Below are positions 27,515 through 35,033 of a stretch of DNA of 47,181 nucleotides, piece by piece. Location: contig MEDL01000001.1 of NCBI GenBank assembly GCA_001724785.1, forward strand, positions 1-47,181, written 5' to 3'. Position 1 is the first letter of the stretch. Every line of letters starts with the position of its first letter. The translations under genes were made by a program, and so were the position numbers. This stretch comes from Acidovorax sp. SCN 68-22. Its GTDB lineage: Bacteria > Pseudomonadota > Gammaproteobacteria > Burkholderiales > Burkholderiaceae_C. The notes under the pieces are model-generated. The model was not told the origin of the DNA. It worked only from the letters and a program-made list of their open reading frames with translations, and did not search any database.

Positions 27515-28342
27515 ATGGCATTTTTGCACCAATTCCTGCAGGCGCTGGCCGCCCGCCCCGCCTGCCTGGTGAGTGTCGCCGGCACGCAGGGCTCGACGCC
27601 GCGCGGGCGCGGTGCCTGGATGGCGGTGTTTGCCGACGAGGTGCTGGGCACCATCGGCGGCGGGCATGTCGAGTACCAGGCCATCGCCCGCGCACGCGCG
27701 CTGCTGGCACGCGGCGCGGCGGGCGCGCCCGAGACGGAGCGCTACGCCCTGGGCCCGAGCCTCGGGCAATGCTGCGGCGGCGTGATGCACCTGAGTTTCG
27801 AACCGGTCGGCGCGGCCGATGTGCACGCGCTGGGCGCGCGCCTGGCGCCCGCGCTGCAGCCGGTGGCGCTGTTCGGCGCCGGCCATGTTGGCCACGCCAT
27901 CGTGCGCTGCCTCGCTCCGCTGCCGTTCGCCGTGACCTGGATCGACAGCCGCGACGGCGTCTTCCCCGAGCCCGCACCGGCCGGCGTGGCGTGCGAGCAC
28001 TCCGACCCGGTGCAGGGCGCCGTGCCGGGCCTGGCGCCCGGAACGCGGGTGCTCATCATGAGCTTCAGCCACGCCGAGGACCTGGATGTGGTGGCTGCCT
28101 GCCTCACGCGCCAGCGCGCGCGCGCCGACCTGCCGTTCATCGGCCTCATCGGCAGCGCCACCAAGTGGGCGGCGTTTCGCGGGCGGCTGCGCCGGCGCGG
28201 CTTTTCCGAGGCCGAGCTCGGCCAGGTGACCTGCCCGATCGGCGTTCCCGGCATTCCCGGCAAGGAACCCGAGGTGATCGCCGTCGCGGTGGCGGCGCAG
28301 CTGCTGCAGCACGCGGCCGACCGCCCGGGGGGCGCAGGGTAA
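27515..28342 (+). CDS. xdhC: Xanthine dehydrogenase accessory protein XdhC
   Basis: This 275-residue protein inserts the sulfurated molybdenum cofactor into XdhB. It has the XdhC signatures GTQGSTPRGRGAWMAV near the start, GTIGGGHVEYQAI, GQCCGGVMHLSFE with the paired Cys, a Rossmann segment LFGAGHVGHAIV, and IGLIGSATKWAAFRGRL. Normally encoded directly behind xdhAB, here it is 11 kb away and upstream of puuD. It starts only 23 bp from the divergent lipoprotein gene, so a promoter must overlap that gene or transcription comes from uraH. Confidence 0.94.
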   Translation: MAFLHQFLQALAARPACLVSVAGTQGSTPRGRGAWMAVFADEVLGTIGGGHVEYQAIARARALLARGAAGAPETERYALGPSLGQCCGGVMHLSFEPVGAADVHALGARLAPALQPVALFGAGHVGHAIVRCLAPLPFAVTWIDSRDGVFPEPAPAGVACEHSDPVQGAVPGLAPGTRVLIMSFSHAEDLDVVAACLTRQRARADLPFIGLIGSATKWAAFRGRLRRRGFSEAELGQVTCPIGVPGIPGKEPEVIAVAVAAQLLQHAADRPGGAG

Positions 28343-28363
28343 AACCCATGCAATTGCACACAA

Positions 28364-28379
28364 AATTTGCATACACTTC
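28364..28379. promoter_or_regulatory. Candidate GntR operator upstream of puuD
   Basis: AATTTGCATACACTTC. Its right half matches the palindrome in front of gntR in 7 of 8 positions, and 12 of 16 overall. It is 22 bp after the xdhC stop and 147 bp before the puuD start. The weakest of the three sites. Confidence 0.5.
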
Positions 28380-28401
28380 AAAACCTGGTCGCAGCGGTGC
28401 C

Positions 28402-28435
28402 CCAGGCGGCCTCCGTTTCATCGGAGGCCGCCTGG
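28402..28435 (+). other. Perfect 14-bp stem-loop in the puuD leader
   Basis: CCAGGCGGCCTCCG (28402-28415), loop TTTCAT, CGGAGGCCGCCTGG (28422-28435). The stem is perfect and GC-rich. No U-tract follows. It lies between the candidate operator and puuD, so it could be the xdhC terminator, an attenuator, or an mRNA-stabilising leader structure. Confidence 0.75.
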
Positions 28436-28526
28436 TGTGCGCGACCCCTTGGCTTGCCCAGAGCGCCCGCGGTGGTGGGCAGGCCGCAACCGGCGGCCCG
28501 CATCGCATGGCCGCAGAGGCGAGACC

Positions 28527-29759
28527 ATGGAAAGCTACCTTCTCGACTGGGCCAACCTGCTCCTGCGCTGGGTCCACGTCATCACTGCCATTGCCTGGAT
28601 CGGCTCCTCGTTCTATTTCGTCTTTCTCGACAGCAGCCTGACGCCGCCGGAAGACGAGGCCCTGCGGCAGAGCGGCGTCAGCGGTGAACTCTGGGCCGTG
28701 CACGGCGGGGGCTTCTACCACCCGGTGAAGTTCAACGTTGCGCCGCCGCAGCTTCCCAAGCACCTGCACTGGTTCTTCTGGGAAAGCTACAGCACCTGGC
28801 TGAGCGGGTTCGCGCTGTTCACGGTGTCCTACCTGTGGAGCGCCAGCACCTATCTGATCGATGCTTCCAAGGTCGCCTGGGCACCGGCCGAGGCCATCGC
28901 CGTGGCGCTGGCCTTCCTCGTGGTGTTCTGGCTGGCGTACGACGGCATCTGCCGGGTGTTCGGCCAGCGCCGCAACGGCGACGCCATCGTCGGCGCGCTC
29001 GTGCTGGTGCTGGTGTGCGTGGCGGCGTGGCTGGCCTGCCACTGGTTCGCCGGGCGCGCTGCGTTCCTGCTGGTCGGTGCCATGCTGGCGACCGCCATGA
29101 GCGCCAACGTGTTCTTCTGGATCATCCCTGGCCAGCGCACGGTGGTGGCGCAGATCAAGGCCGGCCAGCCGGTGGACGCCATCCATGGCAAGCGCGGCAA
29201 GCAGCGCAGCGTGCACAACACCTATTTCACGCTGCCGGTGCTGTTCGCCATGCTGAGCGGCCACTACAGCTTCACCTGGAACCACCCGCAGAACTGGCTG
29301 GTGCTCATCCTGATGATGTTCGCCGGCGCCGCCATCCGGCAGTTCTTCGTCATGCGCCACGGCTACAAGCTGGGGCGCAACCGCCACCCGCTGCCCTACG
29401 CACTGGTCGGCGTGGCCGTGCTGCTCGGCCTGGTGGCCTGGCTGCGGCCGGCGCCGGCGGCTGCGAATGCTATTCAGTTAGGAGCAGATAACGCCCACCA
29501 GTCAAGCGCTGGAGGCGAATTTGGCTATGAAAAAGTGCGGCTGGTGCTGGCGCAGCGCTGCCAGCAGTGCCACGGCCCCGAGGTGCAGATGAAGGGCTTG
29601 CGGCTCGATTCGCCGCAGGGCGTGGCGCAGAACGCGCAGAACATCTACCAGCAGGTGGTGGCGCAGAAGCTCATGCCGATGAACAACGCCACCGGCATGA
29701 CGGACGCGGAGCGCGCCCTCATCGCCGGCTGGTTCCAGGCCGGCGCGCCGGTGCAATAA
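28527..29759 (+). CDS. puuD: Membrane urate oxidase PuuD with C-terminal cytochrome c domain
   Basis: A 410-residue protein. Residues 1 to about 310 form an integral-membrane domain of about eight helices (DUF989): WANLLLRWVHVITAIAWIGS, HGGGFYHPVKF, HLHWFFWESYSTWLSG. Residues from about 337 are a class I cytochrome c domain with heme motif C345-QQ-C348-H349 and the axial Met in KLMPMNNATGM. PuuD-type enzymes oxidise urate to 5-hydroxyisourate and pass electrons to the respiratory chain, avoiding the H2O2 of soluble uricase. The inter-domain linker (313-334) is encoded by repeat copy 8. GAGGCGAG precedes the ATG at 28527. It is followed by convergent acrR, 9 bp away. Confidence 0.93.
   Translation: MESYLLDWANLLLRWVHVITAIAWIGSSFYFVFLDSSLTPPEDEALRQSGVSGELWAVHGGGFYHPVKFNVAPPQLPKHLHWFFWESYSTWLSGFALFTVSYLWSASTYLIDASKVAWAPAEAIAVALAFLVVFWLAYDGICRVFGQRRNGDAIVGALVLVLVCVAAWLACHWFAGRAAFLLVGAMLATAMSANVFFWIIPGQRTVVAQIKAGQPVDAIHGKRGKQRSVHNTYFTLPVLFAMLSGHYSFTWNHPQNWLVLILMMFAGAAIRQFFVMRHGYKLGRNRHPLPYALVGVAVLLGLVAWLRPAPAAANAIQLGADNAHQSSAGGEFGYEKVRLVLAQRCQQCHGPEVQMKGLRLDSPQGVAQNAQNIYQQVVAQKLMPMNNATGMTDAERALIAGWFQAGAPVQ
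29465..29530 (+). repeat. Dispersed repeat, copy 8, coding for the PuuD linker
   Basis: AATGCTATTCA lead-in, GGAGCA in place of ATAGCT, 17 nt, then AAGCGCTGGAGGCGAATTTGG. It is read in frame without stop because the ATAGCT block has changed. The outer blocks match copies 2 and 3. Confidence 0.8.
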
Positions 29760-29768
29760 GCAGCGCGT

Positions 29769-30413
29769 TCAACCGTTGGGGCTTTGCGGCGCGGCGCAGG
29801 CGCCGTCGTCCAGCCCCAGGCCCCGTAGCCAGTTGGCGACCGCCGCGCGCCCGGCGTCGGGCAGGTCGAACGCGTCCGGGTCGAGCAGCCAGCTGTGCAG
29901 CAGCCCTTCGATGAGCGCCTGGAGCCCTCGGGCAGCGAGCGCACTGTCCATGGGCGCGGGGTGCGGCCCGGCCGCCAGGGCCTGTGCCAGCACGCGCTCG
30001 CTGCGCGCCGTCCACGCGCGGTGCGCCGACAGGTGGCGCGCGCGCAATGCGTCCAGCTCGCCGACGTACTCGACCCGGTGGATGGCGATGCGCATCACCC
30101 GGCGCAGATGCGGGTGGCGTGCAATGCCTTCGAGCGCGCTCACCAGGCCCAGGCACAACTGCCTGAGGTCGATCGCGGCCTGGTCGCCGGGCCGGTCGGA
30201 GGCGAGCGCCGCCGTGGCGCGTTCGACCATGGCGTCGAACAGGGCGGCCTTGTCGGCGAAGTGCCAGTAGATGGCGCCGCGCGTGGTGCCTGCGGCCTGG
30301 GCAATGTCGGCCAGCGAGGTGCGCGAGACCCCACGTTCGTCGAACAGCAACTCGGCGGCGTCGAGCAACGCAGCGCGCGTGATCTGCGCGTCAGCCTTGG
30401 TGCGCCGGGCCAT
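29769..30413 (-). CDS. acrR: TetR-family repressor of the AcrAB-type efflux pump
   Basis: A 214-residue TetR protein very close in its N-terminus to AcrR/TtgR: MARRTKADAQITRAALLDAA, then TSLADIAQAAGTTRGAIYWHF as the DNA-binding helix-turn-helix. The C-terminal half is the variable ligand and dimer domain (HPHLRRVMRIAIHRVEYVGE). It is divergent from acrA over a 171-bp gap that contains an operator with the same arms as the E. coli acrR site. It probably represses acrAB and itself until a hydrophobic drug binds. Confidence 0.92.
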   Translation of the reverse strand: MARRTKADAQITRAALLDAAELLFDERGVSRTSLADIAQAAGTTRGAIYWHFADKAALFDAMVERATAALASDRPGDQAAIDLRQLCLGLVSALEGIARHPHLRRVMRIAIHRVEYVGELDALRARHLSAHRAWTARSERVLAQALAAGPHPAPMDSALAARGLQALIEGLLHSWLLDPDAFDLPDAGRAAVANWLRGLGLDDGACAAPQSPNG

Positions 30414-30442
30414 GGTGGGGAGAAAAAGCCATGCGCACATGG

Positions 30443-30466
30443 TACATACATACAACAATGTATGTA
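30443..30466. promoter_or_regulatory. AcrR operator and acrA promoter
   Basis: Perfect 9-bp arms TACATACAT (30443-30451) and ATGTATGTA (30458-30466) around ACAACA. The E. coli AcrR site has the same arms and spacer length. A consensus -10 TATAAT (30465-30470) overlaps the right arm, so bound repressor would block RNA polymerase at the acrA promoter. Confidence 0.9.
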
Positions 30467-30584
30467 TAATTTTCAGAGGCAGAACGCCGCCTTCGCAGTC
30501 CTGCGCTGTCACACGCGATTTACCAAGACCTACTAGACTGGCCGGCTTGCCTGTTCCCGCCGCCTTCCCCCGAAAGAATCTCCC

Positions 30585-31862
30585 ATGGCTGATATGCAAC
30601 GTGCCACGATGGCTCCCGTGTGGGCCCCGGCTTTGCCCCGTTCCCTCGCCGTCGCGGCGGCTGGCGCCGTGCTGGCCCTGGCGGCCTGCAGCAAGACAGA
30701 GGCCCCGAAGGGCGCGCCGGGCGGTGGTATGCCGCCGCCGCAGGTCGGTGTGGTCACGGTGGAGCCGGGCAATGTCGGCCTGTTGAGCGAACTGCCCGGC
30801 CGCCTCGAAGCCTCGCGCGTGGCGCAGGTGCGCGCCCGCGTCGCGGGCATCGTGCAGGAGCGGCTGTTCCGCGAAGGCAGCGACGTCAAGGCCGGCCAGC
30901 CCTTGTTTCGCATCGATGCGGCGCCCTACGCCGCCGCCGTGCAGAGCGCGCAGGCCGCGCTGGCGCGCGCCGAGGCCAGCCTGTCGCAGAGCAGCGCGCT
31001 GGCGCGGCGCTACAAGCCGCTGCTGGAGGCCAACGCCGTGAGCGAGCAGGAATACGCCAACGCCGTGGCCGCGCAGCAGGCCGGCGCTGCCGATGTGGCG
31101 GCCGCCAAGGCGGCCATCGCCACCGCGCAGATCAACCTGAACTACGCCAGCGTGACGGCGCCGATCTCGGGCCGCATCGGGCGCGCGCTCGTGACCGAAG
31201 GCGCGCTCGTCGGTCAGGGCGAAGCAACGCCGCTCGCGGTCATCCAGCAGATCGATCCGCTGTACGTCAACTTCACGCAGTCGGCCGCGCAGGTCATGGA
31301 ACTGCGCCGCGCCATGGAGCAGGGGCGCCTGCAGCGTGCCGGCAAGGCGGACGCCGCCAGCGTGCGCCTGGTGCTGGAAGACGGCAGCGAATACCCCGAA
31401 CCAGCGCGGCTGCTGTTTTCCGACCTGACGGTGGACGCTGGCACCGGGCAGATCACCTTGCGCGCCGAGGTGCCCAACCGTGGCATGCGCCTGCTGCCCG
31501 GCCTGTACGTGCGCGTGCGCATCGAGCAGGCGCAGGCGAGCAACGCGGTGCTCCTGCCGCAGCAGGCGGTGACGCGCTCGGCCGGCGGCGACAGCGTGCT
31601 GGTGGTGGGCGCGGACAACAAGCCGATCCCGCGCACCATCAAGCTCGGAGGCCAGCAGAACGGCTATTGGGTGGTGCTCGAAGGCCTCCAGAAGGGCGAG
31701 CAGGTGGTGGTCGACGGCTTCCAGAAGCTGCGCGGCGGCGCGCCGGTGCAAACGGTACCCTGGACGCCGCCCGGCGCTCCCGCCCCAGCGGCGGCCGGCC
31801 CGGCGAGCGCCGCCAGCGGCGCCCAGGCGCCGGCGTCTTCGGCCAGTTCGGCAGCGCGCTAA
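30585..31862 (+). CDS. acrA: RND efflux periplasmic adaptor (membrane fusion protein)
   Basis: This 425-residue MFP links the inner-membrane RND pump to the outer-membrane channel. A lipoprotein signal ends in LALAAC with the lipidated Cys at residue 35. Then follow the biotinyl-lipoyl half (LPGRLEASRVAQVRARVAGI), a coiled-coil hairpin of about 60 residues (AQAALARAEASLSQSSALAR and ANAVAAQQAGAADVAAAKAA), the second lipoyl half ending in SVTAPISGRIGRA, a beta-barrel, and a Pro/Ala-rich tail. The closest known type is AcrA/TtgA/MexA. It is 9 bp from acrB and repressed by AcrR at the upstream operator. Confidence 0.93.
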   Translation: MADMQRATMAPVWAPALPRSLAVAAAGAVLALAACSKTEAPKGAPGGGMPPPQVGVVTVEPGNVGLLSELPGRLEASRVAQVRARVAGIVQERLFREGSDVKAGQPLFRIDAAPYAAAVQSAQAALARAEASLSQSSALARRYKPLLEANAVSEQEYANAVAAQQAGAADVAAAKAAIATAQINLNYASVTAPISGRIGRALVTEGALVGQGEATPLAVIQQIDPLYVNFTQSAAQVMELRRAMEQGRLQRAGKADAASVRLVLEDGSEYPEPARLLFSDLTVDAGTGQITLRAEVPNRGMRLLPGLYVRVRIEQAQASNAVLLPQQAVTRSAGGDSVLVVGADNKPIPRTIKLGGQQNGYWVVLEGLQKGEQVVVDGFQKLRGGAPVQTVPWTPPGAPAPAAAGPASAASGAQAPASSASSAAR

Positions 31863-31871
31863 AGGCTCAGC

Positions 31872-34800
31872 ATGGCGAAATTCTTCATCGAGCGGCCCAT
31901 TTTCGCGTGGGTGATCGCGCTGTTCATCATGGTTATGGGCGGCGTGGCCATCACGCAGCTGCCCATTGCCCAATACCCGCCGGTGGCGCCGCCGTCCATC
32001 GTTGTTTCCGCCACCTACCCGGGCGCGTCGGCGCAGACGCTGGAAGACAGCGTGCTGTCCGTGATCGAGCGCGAAATGAACGGCTCGCCCGGCCTGATCT
32101 ACATGGAGTCGGTGGCGCAGGCCAACGGCACCGGCAGCATCACCTTGAGCTTCCAGCCCGGCAGCAACGCCGACCTGGCGCAGGTCGACGTGCAGAACCG
32201 CCTCTCGCGCGCCGCGCCCCGCCTGCCCGCCGCCGTGACGCAGCAGGGCGTGCGCGTGGACAAGTCGCGCAGCAACTTCCTGCTGTTCACCATGCTGTCG
32301 TCCGATTCGCCCGACTGGAACCCGGTGGCCTTGGGCGACTACGCCTCGCGCAACATCGTGCCGGAACTGCAGCGTCTGCCCGGCATCGGCCAGGCGCAGC
32401 TGTTCGGCTCCGAGCGCGCCATGCGCGTCTGGATCGACCCGAACAAGCTGCTCGGCTTCAACCTGAGCAGCGCCGACGTCACCGCCGCCATCCGCGCGCA
32501 GAACGTGCAGGTGTCGGCGGGCGAGATCGGCAGCCTGCCCAACGTGGCCGGCCAGGGCATCTCGGCCACGGTGGTGGTCAATGGGCAACTGGGCAGCGTC
32601 GAGGAATTCGGCGCCATCACCCTGCGGGCCAACCCTGATGGCAGCACAGTGCGCCTGCGCGACGTCGCGCGCATCGAGTTGGGCGGGCAGTCGTACGCCA
32701 CCTCGGCGCGGCTCAACGGCAAACCGTCGGTGGGCGTGGGCGTGCAGCTCTCGCCCTCGGGCAACGCGCTGGCCGCGGCCGACGCGGTGCGCGCCAAGAT
32801 GACCGAGCTCGAGCGCTTCTTCCCGCAGGGCATGAAGTGGTCGATCCCCTACGACAGCTCGCGCTTCGTGCAGATCTCCATCACCCAGGTGGCGGTCACA
32901 CTGGCCGAGGCGGTGCTGCTGGTGTTCCTGGTGATGCTGCTGTTCCTGCAGAAATTCCGCTACACCATCATTCCCACCATTGTCGTCCCGGTGGCCTTGC
33001 TGGGCACCTTCGCCACGCTGCTGGCGCTGGGTTTTTCCATCAACGTGCTGACCATGTTCGGCATGGTGCTGGTGATTGGCATCGTGGTGGACGACGCCAT
33101 CGTCGTCGTCGAGAACGTCGAGCGCATCATGAGCGAGGAGGGGCTGCCACCCCTGGAAGCCACGCGCAAGGCCATGGGGCAGATTTCCGGTGCCATCGTC
33201 GGCGTGACGGTGGTGCTGATTTCGGTGTTCACGCCGCTGGCGTTCTTCGCCGGGTCGGTGGGCAACATCTACCGCCAGTTCGCCGCCGTCATGGTCTCTT
33301 CGATCGCGTTCTCGGCGTTCCTTGCGCTGTCGCTGACGCCCGCGCTCTGCGCCACCCTGCTCAAGCCCGTGGAGGCTGGCCACCACCTGGCCAAGGGCGG
33401 TTTCTTCGGCTGGTTCAACCGGCGCTTTTCCAGCGCTGCCAAAGGCTACGAAGGCGTGGTGGCACGCCTGCTGCGCCGCGCCCCGCGCACGCTGGTGCTG
33501 TACCTGGCAATCGGCGCGGCCGCGACGGTGGTGTACCTGCGCCTGCCCACGTCCTTCCTGCCCAACGAAGACCAGGGCACCATGCTGGTGAACGTGCAGC
33601 TGCCGCCCGGAGCGACACAGGCGCGCACGCTTGCCGTGATGGAGCAGGTCGAGGGCTTCATGCTCAAGCAGCCCGAAGTGCAAAGCATGGTCAGCGTGCT
33701 CGGGTTCAGCTTTTCCGGCCAGGGACAGAACGCCGCGCTCGCTTTCGTGACGCTGACCGACTGGGACGAGCGCAAGGGCGCGGGCAGCTCGGCCGATGCG
33801 CTGGCCGGGCGTGCGTTCGGCGCGCTCTCGGGCATCCGCGACGCCTTCATCTTCCCGCTCAATCCGCCGCCGATTCCCGAACTGGGCGCGGCCTCGGGCT
33901 TCAGCTTCCGCCTGCAGGACCGGGGCGGCCTGGGCCACGACGCGCTCCTGGCGGCGCGCAACCAGCTGCTCGGGCTGGCGGCGCAAAGCAAGCTGCTGGC
34001 GCAGGTGCGGCCGGACGGCCTGGAAGACGCGCCGCAGCTGCAGATCGACATCGACCGCTCCAAGGCGAGTGCGCTCGGGGTGTCCTACGACGCCATCAGC
34101 GGCGCCATTTCCACGGCCCTGGGTTCGAGCTACGTGAACGATTTCCCGAACGCCGGGCGCCTGCAGCGCGTGGTGGTGCAGGCCGACGCCCCGGCGCGCA
34201 TGCAGCCCGACGATTTGCTCGCGCTCAATGTACAAAACGCGCAGGGCAAGGCGGTGCCGTTTTCCGCGTTCGCCAGCACGCGCTGGGTGACCGGGGCCAT
34301 GCAGACGGTGCGCTACAACGGCTACCCGGCCATGCGCATCAGCGGCTCGGCCGCGCCGGGCCAGAGCACCGGGGCGGCGATGGCCGAAATGGAGCGCCTG
34401 GCCGCGCAATTGCCGGCAGGCTTCGGCTACGAATGGACCGGCCAGTCGCGCGAGGAGAAGCTCGCCGGCTCGCAGGCCATGGTGGTTTACGCCTTCTCCA
34501 TCCTGGCGGTGTTCCTGTGCCTGGCGGCGCTCTACGAGAGCTGGTCGATCCCGCTTTCGGTCATTCTGGTGGTCCCGCTGGGCGTGCTCGGCGTGCTGCT
34601 CGCCACGCTGCTGCGTGGCTACGCCAACGACGTGTATTTCCAGGTGGGGCTGGTGACCATCATCGGGCTGTCGGCCAAGAACGCCATCCTGATCATCGAG
34701 TTTGCCAAGGACCTGCAGGCCCAGGGCAAGAGCGTGATTGAGGCGGCGCTCGCCGCTGCCCACCTGCGCTTCCGGCCCATCGTGATGACCTCCATGGCGT

Positions 34801-35033
34801 TCACGCTGGGGGTGCTGCCGCTGGCCCTGGCCACGGGCGCCGGCTCGGCCAGCCAGCGCGCCATCGGCACCGGCGTGATCGGCGGAATGATCACCGGCAC
34901 GGCGCTGGCGGTGTTCTTCGTTCCCATTTTCTTTGTTTTGGTGCGCGGGCTCTTCAAGGGCAGCGCGCGCCAGCGCCAGTTCGACGCCGCGCATGCCCAT
35001 TCGCATGGCTCGGGGGAGGACGACCATGCGTGA
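31872..35033 (+). CDS. acrB: RND multidrug efflux transporter (HAE1 family)
   Basis: A 1053-residue proton-driven pump of AcrB/MexB/TtgB type. It starts with MAKFFIERPIFAWVIALFIM (first helix), has a large periplasmic porter domain, the proton-relay pair Asp-Asp in GIVVDDAIVVVENVERIM (TM4), a second porter and docking region, and TM segments to the C-terminus including GLSAKNAILIIEFA. The C-terminus ends in a His/Asp-rich tail (HAHSHGSGEDDHA). It exports hydrophobic drugs, dyes and solvents. The oprM start overlaps its end by 8 nt. Confidence 0.96.
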   Translation: MAKFFIERPIFAWVIALFIMVMGGVAITQLPIAQYPPVAPPSIVVSATYPGASAQTLEDSVLSVIEREMNGSPGLIYMESVAQANGTGSITLSFQPGSNADLAQVDVQNRLSRAAPRLPAAVTQQGVRVDKSRSNFLLFTMLSSDSPDWNPVALGDYASRNIVPELQRLPGIGQAQLFGSERAMRVWIDPNKLLGFNLSSADVTAAIRAQNVQVSAGEIGSLPNVAGQGISATVVVNGQLGSVEEFGAITLRANPDGSTVRLRDVARIELGGQSYATSARLNGKPSVGVGVQLSPSGNALAAADAVRAKMTELERFFPQGMKWSIPYDSSRFVQISITQVAVTLAEAVLLVFLVMLLFLQKFRYTIIPTIVVPVALLGTFATLLALGFSINVLTMFGMVLVIGIVVDDAIVVVENVERIMSEEGLPPLEATRKAMGQISGAIVGVTVVLISVFTPLAFFAGSVGNIYRQFAAVMVSSIAFSAFLALSLTPALCATLLKPVEAGHHLAKGGFFGWFNRRFSSAAKGYEGVVARLLRRAPRTLVLYLAIGAAATVVYLRLPTSFLPNEDQGTMLVNVQLPPGATQARTLAVMEQVEGFMLKQPEVQSMVSVLGFSFSGQGQNAALAFVTLTDWDERKGAGSSADALAGRAFGALSGIRDAFIFPLNPPPIPELGAASGFSFRLQDRGGLGHDALLAARNQLLGLAAQSKLLAQVRPDGLEDAPQLQIDIDRSKASALGVSYDAISGAISTALGSSYVNDFPNAGRLQRVVVQADAPARMQPDDLLALNVQNAQGKAVPFSAFASTRWVTGAMQTVRYNGYPAMRISGSAAPGQSTGAAMAEMERLAAQLPAGFGYEWTGQSREEKLAGSQAMVVYAFSILAVFLCLAALYESWSIPLSVILVVPLGVLGVLLATLLRGYANDVYFQVGLVTIIGLSAKNAILIIEFAKDLQAQGKSVIEAALAAAHLRFRPIVMTSMAFTLGVLPLALATGAGSASQRAIGTGVIGGMITGTALAVFFVPIFFVLVRGLFKGSARQRQFDAAHAHSHGSGEDDHA

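Noticed and set aside
28343-28526. puuD leader as a purine riboswitch
   Set aside because: Only a single stem-loop is visible. The three-way junction and conserved loops of the purine riboswitch are absent.
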